NCBI GenBank assembly: GCA_001785175.1
Contig: MFSY01000013.1
Location: 587 to 16,071, forward strand
Source: Candidatus Muproteobacteria bacterium RIFCSPHIGHO2_01_FULL_65_16
GTDB lineage: Bacteria; Pseudomonadota; Gammaproteobacteria; Acidiferrobacterales; Sulfurifustaceae
Length of the DNA: 15,485 bases
Reading direction: 5' to 3'
Part shown: piece after piece, positions 1 through 6,885 of the stretch
Numbering within the stretch: position 1 is the first letter of the stretch
Layout: every line of letters begins with the position of its first letter
The notes under the pieces: model-generated
The model's input: the letters and a program-made list of their open reading frames with translations, nothing else
What the model was told of the DNA's origin: nothing
The model's database searches: none
Translations under genes and position numbers: made by a program

Positions 1-652
1 GAAATGGATTAAGGTCGTCCGCGGGACCGGCCGCGACGGGCCACCACGAGCCGTTACAGTCAGGCAACGTGGCGCAGCTCAGGGCCGCGAAGTTGGCGCT
101 TACCAGTCCGCCGAGCGTGATCTGCGCGCCGAGCAAGGCGAGGCCGATGTACGCCGCGATTTTTAGGCCGCGCGGCGCCGCCGGCGCCGGGGCCGGCCTT
201 ATGTCCAGCCATAGCCACCAGAGCACGGCCAGCATGGCGAACCCGGTCAGGATGTTGGCGAGCGTTATTACCGGCAGGGTCAGGGTCGGGGTCCATCGGC
301 CCAGTATGGCAAGGAATGCCGTGAGCCCGAGCAGCACGAGCGAAAGCAGCCGGTGGCGCGCGGCGGACCGGCCGCGCCAGGAGAGAAATACGATGGCGAG
401 AATGACCATCCCCATGACGCCGCCCGCGAGCCGATGGGCCACCGCCTTCCATGAGCCCGCCGGCGCATCCCGGCCGCCGGGTTCAGTCACCCTGTCGGGC
501 CCGGTGATCCGGCCGTAACACGCCGGCCAATCGGCGCAACCCAGCCCCGCGTGCGACAGGCGCAGGGCGGAACTGAAAACAATCGCCCCCGCCATCAATG
601 CGACCGCCGTCGTCACCAGGAAAGTAAAGACGGGTGATGTCCGGGCGTTCAT
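1..652 (-). CDS. ctaA: Heme A synthase, CtaA/COX15 family (partial, 3' end outside window)
   Basis: Membrane enzyme that oxidises heme O to heme A for heme-copper oxidases. Translating the complement from the ATG at 652 gives 217 residues still open at the window edge; the family is usually about 330-370 aa. Visible hallmarks are an N-terminal membrane segment (about residues 8-30), the conserved GLGCADWPACYG stretch (36-47, with the Cys39/Cys45 pair), the heme-ligand motif AHRLAGG (His73), and a later loop SCATLPDCNGSWWP typical of the proteobacterial form. Several hydrophobic spans lie between these. No clear Shine-Dalgarno precedes the ATG, and the start lies 27 bases downstream of the lipoprotein stop, so the two may be co-transcribed. 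It matches the heme needs of the heme-copper enzyme encoded on the other strand. The family call is secure; the exact start is less so. Confidence 0.9.
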   Translation of the reverse strand, partial: MNARTSPVFTFLVTTAVALMAGAIVFSSALRLSHAGLGCADWPACYGRITGPDRVTEPGGRDAPAGSWKAVAHRLAGGVMGMVILAIVFLSWRGRSAARHRLLSLVLLGLTAFLAILGRWTPTLTLPVITLANILTGFAMLAVLWWLWLDIRPAPAPAAPRGLKIAAYIGLALLGAQITLGGLVSANFAALSCATLPDCNGSWWPVAAGPADDLNPF

Positions 653-679
653 TTTTGGGGTTGGGCGCGGCGCCGCGGA

Positions 680-1330
680 TTATTTTTTTATGTTCGCGGT
701 GCCGCGCACGAGGCGCACGTGCAGCGGCTCGATTTTTTGCGCGACGTAGTCGTAGCCGTAATCGAAGCGCCAGGTCCAGGCGCCGCTCTCGTGCGAGCCG
801 AAGGGCGTCTCCGCCCAGTAGCTGCCGGCCGGGGTGTTGGGGAAATATTTGATCTCGATCGTGGGCCCGGGATAGAAGATGCTGCCGTCAATGATCGTGG
901 CCACCTCCATGCGTTGCGGCAGGCGCCAGTCGCTGAAGCCGCACAGGCGCTTGGCGTTCACCGCGGACTTGTAGGACTCGGTGTCGCAGCGGCCGCTGGT
1001 GCAGGAGCCGCCGTCGCGCTTGCCCGCGTCGCCGCCGTTGGTGTTCTCATCCGGGTTGTACCAGGTGTAGGTACTTTTTTCGTACCGCAGGCCCGGCTTG
1101 GCGGTTTTGACTTCCCAGACCAGGGTGGTCTGGTTGTCGCGCACGCAGGCCCACGGCTGTTTCGCGTAATCGCCCGTACCTCTGTAGACGCTGCCATCCG
1201 CGTTGAGACGCGTGAAGTCGAACACCGGCGGCTTGGGTGAGTTGCAGCCGGCGAGCAGCAGACCGAGCAATGTCACGGCGGCGCCGGCCGGCTTCAAGCG
1301 GGCGCTGAATGTGCTGGAACGAATATTCAT
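680..1330 (-). CDS. DUF1566 / Lcl C-terminal domain lipoprotein
   Basis: Predicted 216-residue lipoprotein. The reading frame extends upstream to 1399, but the ATG at 1330 is preferred because it starts directly on a lipoprotein signal (Arg/Lys-containing N-region, hydrophobic core, lipobox LLAGC with Cys29). The mature part carries the DUF1566/Lcl signature: a polar segment with LVWEVKT, a WYNPDENTNGGDAG loop, the CGFSDWRLPQRME motif, YWAETPF, and a terminal HVRLVRG strand. Several cysteines could form disulfides in the periplasm. Proteins with this domain are often surface-exposed and of unknown function; no enzymatic role can be assigned. No strong ribosome site is visible, but a good minus-strand promoter lies at 1370-1399. 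The link to the respiratory genes around it is unclear. Confidence 0.85.
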   Translation of the reverse strand: MNIRSSTFSARLKPAGAAVTLLGLLLAGCNSPKPPVFDFTRLNADGSVYRGTGDYAKQPWACVRDNQTTLVWEVKTAKPGLRYEKSTYTWYNPDENTNGGDAGKRDGGSCTSGRCDTESYKSAVNAKRLCGFSDWRLPQRMEVATIIDGSIFYPGPTIEIKYFPNTPAGSYWAETPFGSHESGAWTWRFDYGYDYVAQKIEPLHVRLVRGTANIKK

Positions 1331-1369
1331 GGGAAAGTTTGTCTTTTGTGTGAGATTCGAAGGCGCGGC

Positions 1370-1399
1370 ATTATCACGGAAACACCGGGAGGTGTTCAA
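1370..1399 (-). promoter_or_regulatory. Sigma70-like promoter for the lipoprotein gene, with dyad in the spacer
   Basis: On the minus strand, TTGAAC (1399-1394) and GATAAT (1375-1370) are separated by 18 bases and point at the lipoprotein ATG at 1330. The spacer and -35 region contain a perfect 6-bp dyad, aacacc-ggga-ggtgtt (1381-1396), which could be an operator. This is seen by pattern only, with no experimental support. Confidence 0.42.
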
Positions 1400-1450
1400 G
1401 CCGCGTTAACTTCAGGCTCTGCGGAAGTATGATCCTAGAAAAAGCAGTCT

Positions 1451-1579
1451 AACCGCCAAGACGCCAAGAACGCCAAGTGAATGTGCGACTTACGCCCCAA
1501 GACTGCGTCACCCAACCGGTGAGTCGCATTTCATTCTTAGCGTTTTGATTCTCTTGGCGACCTTGGCGTCTTGGCGGTT
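1451..1579. repeat. Inverted-repeat element with CGCCAAG-type arms
   Basis: The left arm (1451-1477) is built from repeated CGCCAAG units. The right arm (1553-1579) is its reverse complement with 2 mismatches in 27. The arms enclose about 75 bases with no gene. The layout is like a short non-coding dispersed element (MITE- or REP-like). A related element with CGCAAAG-type arms sits between dsrA and dsrB. No target-site duplication is obvious. Confidence 0.7.
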
Positions 1580-1685
1580 CAAGTGCCGTTTTTAGGATGA
1601 AACGCCCACCCGGCCTGCCATCGTTCAAGAACAATCGTGCCGGGTCAACAGCCATGGGCTTTCTCCGATGTTTAGATTTGATCTA

Positions 1686-1721
1686 GCAGGTTGCTGAAAA
1701 ACGAGTTTTTCAGCAACCTGC
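1686..1721. repeat. Perfect 17-bp palindromic hairpin
   Basis: Arms 1686-1702 and 1705-1721 are exact reverse complements (GCAGGTTGCTGAAAAAC and its complement), separated by two bases; in practice the loop would be about four bases. The sequence is symmetric, with A- and T-runs next to the loop rather than after the stem, so it is not a standard terminator. A degenerate relative lies just before dsrA (12877-12917), which suggests a dispersed palindromic family. Confidence 0.75.
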
Positions 1722-1750
1722 CGGGTCTGGCGTTTCCCAGGTGCCGGCCA

Positions 1751-1816
1751 TATAATCCGACGCCGCAAGAAGCCTGTCGAAGACGCGAAGGATTACGCTG
1801 GGTTAATCGGATTAAC
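1751..1816 (+). promoter_or_regulatory. Consensus -10 box and 15-bp dyad upstream of the small membrane gene
   Basis: TATAAT occurs at 1751-1756, but no good -35 box stands 16-18 bases upstream, so a promoter here would need an activator or another sigma factor. Downstream, GTTAATC-G-GATTAAC (1802-1816) is a perfect 7-bp dyad in the presumed leader and looks like an operator. Both lie ahead of the gene at 1868. Confidence 0.4.
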
Positions 1817-1867
1817 GTCTTGCTTTACCTCATTTTTCAAACACTTGATTAGCTGGAGGAATTTCAG

Positions 1868-2008
1868 ATGGCGGAAGGAAAAACCGAGATCGCTAAAGGG
1901 TCCTTCATACAGCGGCTGTCGGACAACGGGCCGAAATTGCTGTTTTATACCATGATCGTCGCCTCAATATTAATATTCACCGTGGGGCTTATTAGAATAT
2001 TAAGATAA
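1868..2008 (+). CDS. Small single-span membrane protein (46 aa) upstream of heme-copper oxidase genes
   Basis: A 46-residue protein starting MAEGKTEIAKGSFIQRLSDN, followed by one transmembrane segment of about 20 residues (roughly 21-42) and a basic C-terminus (RILR). A strong Shine-Dalgarno, GGAGGA (1855-1860), sits 7 bases before the ATG, which supports real translation. The charged N-terminal tail and single helix suit a small accessory subunit of a heme-copper enzyme, comparable in size to subunit IIa of the Thermus ba3 oxidase (about 34 aa). No specific family motif was recognised, so the role is inferred from size and position. It is followed by a separate promoter, so its expression may be independent of the downstream genes. 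Confidence 0.65.
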   Translation: MAEGKTEIAKGSFIQRLSDNGPKLLFYTMIVASILIFTVGLIRILR

Positions 2009-2048
2009 TCTAAGTAACCAAAATTTTGATTTCTCGCGGCCCGATTAC

Positions 2049-2078
2049 TTGCAAAAGAAAAAGCGCGCGCGCTATAGT
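2049..2078 (+). promoter_or_regulatory. Sigma70-like promoter for the heme-copper oxidase operon
   Basis: TTGCAA (2049-2054) and TATAGT (2073-2078) are separated by 18 bases, in an AT-rich stretch that contrasts with the GC-rich surroundings. The next gene downstream is the small membrane protein at 2167, followed by the subunit II and I genes. The match is close to consensus but untested. Confidence 0.5.
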
Positions 2079-2166
2079 TAGCCCGTTTTTAAAAATAAAT
2101 TTTTGACCCCGAAAATCAACGAGCAACCGGTGGCGCCCGCCATCGAAATAGACGGAGGAATTAATA

Positions 2167-2313
2167 ATGTCAGACAAGAATGAGCGCTTGCCCGTCATGC
2201 AGAAGGTGCTTGACGATCCGTTCCTGCTGTTATTTATATGCGTGTCGGCCCCGATCATCCTGTTCACCATCTGGGGCATCATGGAAATCATCACCATCCC
2301 ACTGGCCAAATAA
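2167..2313 (+). CDS. Small single-span membrane protein (48 aa), possible subunit IIa-like component
   Basis: A 48-residue protein with a polar N-terminus (MSDKNERLPVMQKVLDD) and one hydrophobic helix (about residues 18-39) that includes Cys25, followed by a short tail. GGAGGA (2154-2159) lies 7 bases before the ATG. It is the first gene after the promoter at 2049-2078 and lies 75 bases before the CuA subunit II gene, so it probably belongs to that operon. Tiny one-helix subunits are known companions of B-type heme-copper enzymes (CoxIIa family), but no diagnostic motif was recognised. The two small proteins are not obviously homologous to each other by eye. Confidence 0.65.
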   Translation: MSDKNERLPVMQKVLDDPFLLLFICVSAPIILFTIWGIMEIITIPLAK

Positions 2314-2388
2314 ATAAAACGTGCCGCACCTTCACCTCGGCACAAATTCGGCACAAATAAATAAGTTATAAGAAGGAGAATCGCTACA

Positions 2389-2931
2389 ATGCCAACATCA
2401 TATACTCCCCCCTCAGAGCGCCTCTGGTGGAATGAGCCCATAGAGCGCACCGAGATCCTCTGGATCGTCATCGCGTTCGCATGGTGTCTGTTCATGTTCT
2501 ACTACATGATCGCCTGGCACTGGACGGGCAAGCAGAACCTGGCCAACGAGGCCTACAAGATCACCCCCGAGGCCTACGGCAAGAAGGTCCAGGCCATGGT
2601 CGAGCAATACACCGTGCGCAAGGAGACCGAGCAGAATATCCCGGTGGTCCGTCCGCCGGCGGGCAGCGACGTCTACCTGGCCGGAAGCCTGTGGCAGTGG
2701 CGCCCGCTGCTGGAGCTGGAGAAGGGCAAGTCGTACCGCCTGCACGTGTCGTCCCTCGACTGGATGCACGGGTTCTCGCTGCAACCGGAGAACATCAACC
2801 TCCAGGTGTTGCCCGGCTATGAAATGGTCATAACCGTCACTCCCAACAAGACCGGTACCAATACCGTCATGTGTAACGAGTACTGCGGTATCGGCCACCA
2901 CACCATGTTGGGCAAAATCTACGTCAAATAA
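2389..2931 (+). CDS. Heme-copper oxidase/reductase subunit II, ba3-type, with CuA site
   Basis: A 180-residue electron-entry subunit: one N-terminal transmembrane helix (about 22-44), then a periplasmic cupredoxin domain. All expected CuA ligands are visible: His127 in DWMHGFS, then Cys162, Glu164, Cys166, His170 and Met173 in the motif CNEYCGIGHHTM. The length and single helix fit the short B-type (ba3) subunit II rather than the two-helix A-type. It would accept electrons from a cytochrome c or cupredoxin and pass them to subunit I, which starts 20 bases downstream. AAGGAG (2373-2378) precedes the ATG. The intact CuA site matters because the partner subunit I has an unusual active site; CuA-containing NO reductases are also known, so the presence of CuA does not prove oxygen reduction. 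Confidence 0.92.
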   Translation: MPTSYTPPSERLWWNEPIERTEILWIVIAFAWCLFMFYYMIAWHWTGKQNLANEAYKITPEAYGKKVQAMVEQYTVRKETEQNIPVVRPPAGSDVYLAGSLWQWRPLLELEKGKSYRLHVSSLDWMHGFSLQPENINLQVLPGYEMVITVTPNKTGTNTVMCNEYCGIGHHTMLGKIYVK

Positions 2932-2951
2932 AGCAAAAAGCAGATAAGACC

Positions 2952-4655
2952 ATGACAATACTATCCGATGCTCAATATTTTCGTACCGACCCCGTGTCCG
3001 GCATGCGCTTCCACAAGCCGGCCGCGGCCCTGACGAAGGCGAACGCGGTAGCGGCGGTCGTCTTCCTGTTGATCGGCGGCTTCTTCGGCCTGCTGGTGGC
3101 GCTCACCCGCTGGCCGGCCGTACACCTGCTCCCGGCGGACCAGTTTTATCTGGCGCTGACGGCGCACGGCGTGGACGCGCTGCTGGTCTGGATCATCTTC
3201 TTCGAAGTCGCGGTGATGTATTTCTGTGCCTCGACCCTGCTCGGCAGCCGTATCGCGACGCCGAAGATGGGCTGGTTTGCGTTCTGGCTCATGATCATCG
3301 GCGCGGTGATGGCCAATGTGGTCGTGCTGCAGGGCAAGGCGACCGTGATGATGACCTCCTATCCGCCCATGACGGCGTCCCCGTGGTTCTATCTGGGGCT
3401 GATCATCTTCGCCGTGGGTGCGCTCATCGCGTGCTTCATCTTCATGGGCACGCTGGTGGTCGCCAAGGAAGAGAAGACCTATGAGGGCTCGATCCCGCTG
3501 GTGGTGTTCGGCGCGCTGACGGCCTGCGTCATCGCGATCTTCACCATCGTGTCGGGCGCCATCATCCTGTTGCCCACCTACCTGTGGTCTGTCGGCCTCA
3601 TCAGTCACATAGACCCCCTGATGTACCGCATCATGTGGTGGGCCATGGGCCACTCGTCGCAGCAGATCAACGTCGTGACCCACATCTCGCTCTGGTACTT
3701 CGTCGCCGCCCTGCTGTTCGGCGCCAAGCCGATGTCGGAGAAAGTGAGCCGCGTGGCGTTCCTGCTGTACATCCTGTTCCTGCAGTTGGGTTCGGTGCAC
3801 CACGAACTGGTTGACCCGGGTCTGAGTTCGGCGTGGAAGATCTTCAACACCAGCTACGCCATGTATCTGGCGGTGCTGGCGAGCATGATCCACGGCCTGA
3901 CCGTTCCGGGCTCGATCGAGGTGGCGCAGCGCCGCCAGGGTCTGAACAAGGGCCTGTTCGAGTGGTTCCGCAAGGCCCCCTGGGGCAACCCGGTGTTCTC
4001 CGGCACGATCCTTTCGTTGGTCCTGTTCGGTTTCATCGGCGGCGTCACCGGCGTGGTCATGAGCGTGGAGCAGATCAACCTGATCATTCACAACACGGTT
4101 TATCTGCCCGGGCACTTCCACGGCACCGTCGTCGGCGGCACCACGCTGGCCTTCATGGCGATCACCTACTGGCTGATCCCGACGCTGTTCCAGCGCGAGG
4201 TGATCATGAAGCCGCTGGCGGCGATCCAGCCGTACCTGTTCGGCGGCGGTCTCGCGGGTTTCGGTCTCGCCATGATGGGCGCCGGCACCCTGGGCGTGCC
4301 GCGCCGGCACTGGGATATGTCCTTCGCCGGCCAGCCCCTGGCCCATGACTGGCCCGGTCTGGCGTATCTGTTGATGACCATCACGGAAATCTCGGCGATG
4401 GTGATGGTGGTCGGCGGCGTGATCTATATCCTGGTCACCGTCGGTTCGATCCTGTTCGGCAAGAAGATCCCGGAAAACGCCAGGCCGTGGCCGCGCGTCC
4501 CGGATGCCGACACGGTCGGCGGGCACAAGGAGATCGGGCTCGGTGGTTTCGAGGCGCCCGGCACCTTCATCTTCGCCATGATATTCTTCGCGACCCTCGT
4601 TCTGTACTACTTCATCAACTGGAAGTATCTGGCGACCGTGTGGCCGCTGACATAA
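2952..4655 (+). CDS. B-family heme-copper oxidase subunit I with Gln at the tyrosine position (oxidase or NO reductase)
   Basis: A 567-residue integral membrane catalytic subunit with about 13 or more hydrophobic spans. Heme and CuB ligands are present: His72 (low-spin heme, LTAHGV), His234 (CuB), the His283-His284 pair (SVHHELVDPG), and His388 and His390 (PGHFHG). The overall pattern follows Thermus ba3 subunit I, including VDPG, PWGNPVF and NVPRR-like segments. However, where oxidases have the cross-linked tyrosine four residues after the first CuB histidine (HPxxY), this protein reads HSSQQ, so Gln238 replaces Tyr. That substitution occurs in heme-copper relatives thought to reduce NO (eNOR-type, from memory), which makes the substrate uncertain. 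Partners are the CuA subunit, the small helices upstream, and the ctaB and SCO maturation genes downstream. The Shine-Dalgarno is weak. The family is secure; the substrate is not. Confidence 0.9.
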   Translation: MTILSDAQYFRTDPVSGMRFHKPAAALTKANAVAAVVFLLIGGFFGLLVALTRWPAVHLLPADQFYLALTAHGVDALLVWIIFFEVAVMYFCASTLLGSRIATPKMGWFAFWLMIIGAVMANVVVLQGKATVMMTSYPPMTASPWFYLGLIIFAVGALIACFIFMGTLVVAKEEKTYEGSIPLVVFGALTACVIAIFTIVSGAIILLPTYLWSVGLISHIDPLMYRIMWWAMGHSSQQINVVTHISLWYFVAALLFGAKPMSEKVSRVAFLLYILFLQLGSVHHELVDPGLSSAWKIFNTSYAMYLAVLASMIHGLTVPGSIEVAQRRQGLNKGLFEWFRKAPWGNPVFSGTILSLVLFGFIGGVTGVVMSVEQINLIIHNTVYLPGHFHGTVVGGTTLAFMAITYWLIPTLFQREVIMKPLAAIQPYLFGGGLAGFGLAMMGAGTLGVPRRHWDMSFAGQPLAHDWPGLAYLLMTITEISAMVMVVGGVIYILVTVGSILFGKKIPENARPWPRVPDADTVGGHKEIGLGGFEAPGTFIFAMIFFATLVLYYFINWKYLATVWPLT

Positions 4656-4670
4656 GAGGCTGAAAGGGTA

Positions 4671-4698
4671 GGAGAGCGGGCCCGTGTGCCCACTCTCC
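4671..4698 (+). terminator. Hairpin after subunit I gene (no T tract)
   Basis: GGAGAG-c-GGGC (4671-4681), a 6-base loop, then GCCC-a-CTCTCC (4688-4698) make a 10-bp stem with one mismatch, 16 bases after the subunit I stop. No run of T follows, so it may stabilise the transcript end or act with the second hairpin at 4729-4786 rather than terminate by itself. Confidence 0.5.
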
Positions 4699-4728
4699 GA
4701 TCCCGGTCGTGGCAATCACGGTTTTCCG

Positions 4729-4786
4729 GAAGAGGCCTCTAAATCTAAGGCAAGGAGCGGCAGGCTGCTTTAGATTTAGGGGCTTC
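4729..4786. terminator. Long imperfect inverted repeat between subunit I and ctaB
   Basis: The arms around CTCTAAATCTAA (4737-4748) and TTAGATTTAGGGGCTTC (4770-4786) pair over about 16 bp with one bulge and one mismatch, enclosing a 21-base loop. The right arm is followed by a short T-rich stretch (TTTC). It is plausible as a bidirectional or weak terminator, or as an mRNA-stability hairpin. Confidence 0.45.
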
Positions 4787-4877
4787 TTTCGGTTAACGCC
4801 ATAAAAAAACGAACCCGCCTCCGCGTGCGTCGTAGCGAGGCGAGGAAAAGTACAGCGATGGAGGCAGGCGCATAATC

Positions 4878-5735
4878 ATGGTCGCGCAACTCGTTAATGT
4901 ATTTAAGCTGCGTATCGGCACGCTCATCGCCCTGGCGGCTCTCGGCGGCTTGGCCATCGCTCCGGGCCCGGCGTTGCCGGCCTGGAAAATCATGGTCCTG
5001 GCGGTGGCGGTGCTCATGGCCTCGGCCGCCGCCGGTGCGTTCAATCAATATCTGGAAACCGACATAGACGCGCGCATGGCGCGCACGCGCAAGCGGCCGT
5101 TCGTCACCGGGGCGTTCGCGCACAATCGTTACTGGCTGCTGGGGATCGGCGTGCTGCTGCTCGCGGCGGTGCTGCTGGCGGCGTTGGTGCTGAACGCCGC
5201 ATCGGCGCTGTACGTATTCCTCGGCGCGTTCACGTACGCCGTGGTGTACACCGTGTGGCTGAAGCGGCGCACGTGGATCAACATCATCGTCGGCGGGCTG
5301 GCGGGCAGTTTCGCCGTGCTGGCCGGGGCCGCGGCGGTGGATCCGGCGCTCGGGCCGCTGCCGGTGATCCTGGCGCTGGTGCTGTTCCTCTGGACGCCGT
5401 CGCATTTCTGGAGCCTGGCGATCGCGCTGCGCAAGGATTACGCCGCCGCCGGCGTGCCCATGCTGCCGGTGGTGAAGGGCGATCACGTCGCCGCCTGGGC
5501 GATTCTGGTCAACACGGTGCTGCTGGTCGCGGTCTCGCTGCTGCCGGTGTTCTACGGCGCGGGCTGGATATACTTCGCCGGCGCCCTCGCGGGTGGGGTG
5601 TATTTTCTGGCGCGCAACGTGCAGCTCGTGCGCCACACGACGACCCAGACCGCGATGACCAATTTCTTCGCCTCCCTGGTGCAGCTCAGCCTGCTGCTTG
5701 GGGCGGTGCTGCTGGAGGCGGGCCTGGCCGCGTGA
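4878..5735 (+). CDS. ctaB: Protoheme IX farnesyltransferase (heme O synthase)
   Basis: A 285-residue UbiA-family prenyltransferase that attaches farnesyl to heme B, giving heme O, the substrate of CtaA. Seven to nine hydrophobic spans are visible. Key motifs are present: the first Asp-rich site NQYLETDIDARMARTRKRP (about 56-74), the YTVWLKRRTWINIIVGG segment, and the second loop LWTPSHFWSLAIALRKDY with the following GVPMLPVVKG. Length is normal for the family. A GGAGG (4860-4864) lies 13 bases before the ATG, rather far, but no better start fits the family's N-terminus. It sits after two hairpins that follow the heme-copper genes and before a rho-independent terminator, so it may be transcribed at a different level from the structural subunits. 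Confidence 0.95.
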   Translation: MVAQLVNVFKLRIGTLIALAALGGLAIAPGPALPAWKIMVLAVAVLMASAAAGAFNQYLETDIDARMARTRKRPFVTGAFAHNRYWLLGIGVLLLAAVLLAALVLNAASALYVFLGAFTYAVVYTVWLKRRTWINIIVGGLAGSFAVLAGAAAVDPALGPLPVILALVLFLWTPSHFWSLAIALRKDYAAAGVPMLPVVKGDHVAAWAILVNTVLLVAVSLLPVFYGAGWIYFAGALAGGVYFLARNVQLVRHTTTQTAMTNFFASLVQLSLLLGAVLLEAGLAA

Positions 5736-5814
5736 AGTGCGCCCGGCCGGCGGAGAGGACGGCATGATTCAGCGGCACACGGAATCCCCCCAAGAAAAAG
5801 AAATGCCGTGAGGG

Positions 5815-5820
5815 TATAAT
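5815..5820 (+). promoter_or_regulatory. Consensus -10 box upstream of the SCO gene
   Basis: A perfect TATAAT at 5815-5820 lies 66 bases before the SCO start codon, but no convincing -35 box precedes it. If it is used, transcription would begin near 5827 and read through the terminator hairpin at 5844-5865 before reaching the gene. Confidence 0.35.
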
Positions 5821-5843
5821 GCGGCGTTTCCGCGCTTGACCAG

Positions 5844-5865
5844 AAAAGCCCGGAAGGGCTTTTTT
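5844..5865 (+). terminator. Rho-independent terminator
   Basis: AAAAGCCC (5844-5851), loop GGAA, GGGCTTTT (5856-5863), ending in a run of six T (5860-5865). This is a textbook intrinsic terminator, 108 bases after the ctaB stop and 21 bases before the SCO start. It may end ctaB transcription, or act as an attenuator if the -10 box at 5815 is active. Confidence 0.8.
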
Positions 5866-5886
5866 GGTTTCTGTGTAGAGTCGGTC

Positions 5887-6885
5887 ATGAAAGCAAAAGA
5901 CGACGGTGAATTCGGGACGGCGCGCGTTGCGCTTTACGCACCGGCGCGCGTTGCGCGCCCTGGGCATCCTGCGCCGCTGGCGTGCCTGCTCGCAGTCCTT
6001 GCCCTTATGACGAGTGCGCCGTCCCGGGCGCAGGACCATGCCGCAAATGCTCAAAGCGGCAAGGAGCGTGCGGCGCCGGCGCAAAAACATGTCGCTGCGC
6101 GCACGGAGGACCAGGCGCGCCGGCAGGTCTACAACCCCGCCCGCGGCTTTGACGAGACCGCCGCCATGAAGATCAGCCAGGGGGCCATCGGCCGCGCATT
6201 GGGCGACTACGTCCTGCGCGACCGGGCGGGGCGGGACGTGCGTCTGGCCGATTACCGCGGCAAGCCGCTGATCGTGAGCATGGTCTATACCAGTTGCTCG
6301 CACGTGTGTCCCGTGACGACGCAACACCTGAAGAAAGTGGTAAAAGTGGCGCAGGAGGCGCTCGAGGCCGACAGCTTCAACGTGATCACGATCGGTTTCG
6401 ACACCGCGCGCGATAATCCTCCGGCCATGGCCCATTTCGCGCGCGCGCAGGGCGTGGATCTGCCCGGCTGGGAATTTCTGAGCGCGGACGCCGCCACGAT
6501 CGAGCGCCTGAGCCGGGATCTCGGTTTTCTCTATTTCCCCTCGCCCAAGGGATTCGATCACCTGACGCAGGCCAGCCTGGTAGATCCGCAGGGCAAGGTC
6601 TATCTCCAGATCTACGGCGAGGATTTCAAGCTGCCGCTATTGACCGAGCCTTTGAAGGGGCTTGTCAACGGCGTCCAGTCCAGCTATCCGGGGCTCGAGG
6701 GCCTGAGCAATCGTATCCGCCTGTTCTGTACCGTCTACGACCCGGCGAACGAGCGCTACATGAAGGACTATTCATTTTTCGTCGGCCTGTTCGTCAGCGT
6801 CGCCTTCATCATCCTGATGACGACAATCATTATTCGCGAGGCGCGGCGCAGCCCGCGGCCGCGCGGCCGCGCCGGCCGGCAGTAG
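5887..6885 (+). CDS. SCO1/SenC-family copper chaperone with C-terminal membrane anchor
   Basis: A thioredoxin-fold copper protein that delivers copper to the CuA site of heme-copper enzymes. The ATG at 5887 gives 332 residues; an in-frame TTG at 5836 lies before and within the terminator hairpin region and is unlikely. A hydrophobic segment (about 29-46) ending near SAPSRAQ acts as signal peptide or anchor. The copper site is complete: Cys137 and Cys141 in TSCSHVCPVTT, and His225 in GFDHLTQ. Unlike short SCO proteins it has a C-terminal extension with a second membrane segment (about 296-317) and an Arg/Gly/Pro-rich tail. The neighbouring CuA subunit gene supports the role. The ribosome site is weak. 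Confidence 0.9.
   Translation: MKAKDDGEFGTARVALYAPARVARPGHPAPLACLLAVLALMTSAPSRAQDHAANAQSGKERAAPAQKHVAARTEDQARRQVYNPARGFDETAAMKISQGAIGRALGDYVLRDRAGRDVRLADYRGKPLIVSMVYTSCSHVCPVTTQHLKKVVKVAQEALEADSFNVITIGFDTARDNPPAMAHFARAQGVDLPGWEFLSADAATIERLSRDLGFLYFPSPKGFDHLTQASLVDPQGKVYLQIYGEDFKLPLLTEPLKGLVNGVQSSYPGLEGLSNRIRLFCTVYDPANERYMKDYSFFVGLFVSVAFIILMTTIIIREARRSPRPRGRAGRQ

Larger units (their letters stand above)
1331..1867. other. 537-base intergenic region between divergent genes
   Basis: No credible protein gene is visible here. From left to right it holds the minus-strand promoter of the lipoprotein gene (1370-1399), a long inverted repeat with CGCCAAG-type arms (1451-1579), a 17-bp perfect hairpin (1686-1721), a consensus -10 box (1751-1756) and a 15-bp dyad (1802-1816) leading into the first small membrane gene. 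A 68-codon minus-strand frame across 1449-1655 is made largely from the repeat arms and is not a gene. Confidence 0.7.

Noticed and set aside
1449..1655. 68-codon minus-strand frame
   Set aside because: Mostly made of inverted-repeat arms and their interior; low-complexity product with no recognisable domain.
2338..2358. Tandem CGGCACAAAT repeat before the CuA subunit gene
   Set aside because: Only two 11-base units in an AT-rich leader; probably chance or slippage, with no clear role.
2961..4715. 584-codon minus-strand frame opposite the subunit I gene
   Set aside because: Antisense shadow of a clear heme-copper gene; product is rich in Arg, His, Gln and Asp, as expected for the reverse of GC-rich membrane coding sequence.
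5764..5808. 14-codon frame after ctaB
   Set aside because: Too short and no composition or conservation signal to support it.
5836..5886. 17-residue N-terminal extension of the SCO protein from a TTG
   Set aside because: The TTG precedes a rho-independent terminator that the extension would have to encode; the ATG at 5887 leads into a signal sequence.
6854..6871. 18-base perfect GC palindrome near the 3' end of the SCO gene
   Set aside because: Simple alternation of CG and GGCC in codons for an Arg/Gly/Pro tail; expected by chance in this composition.
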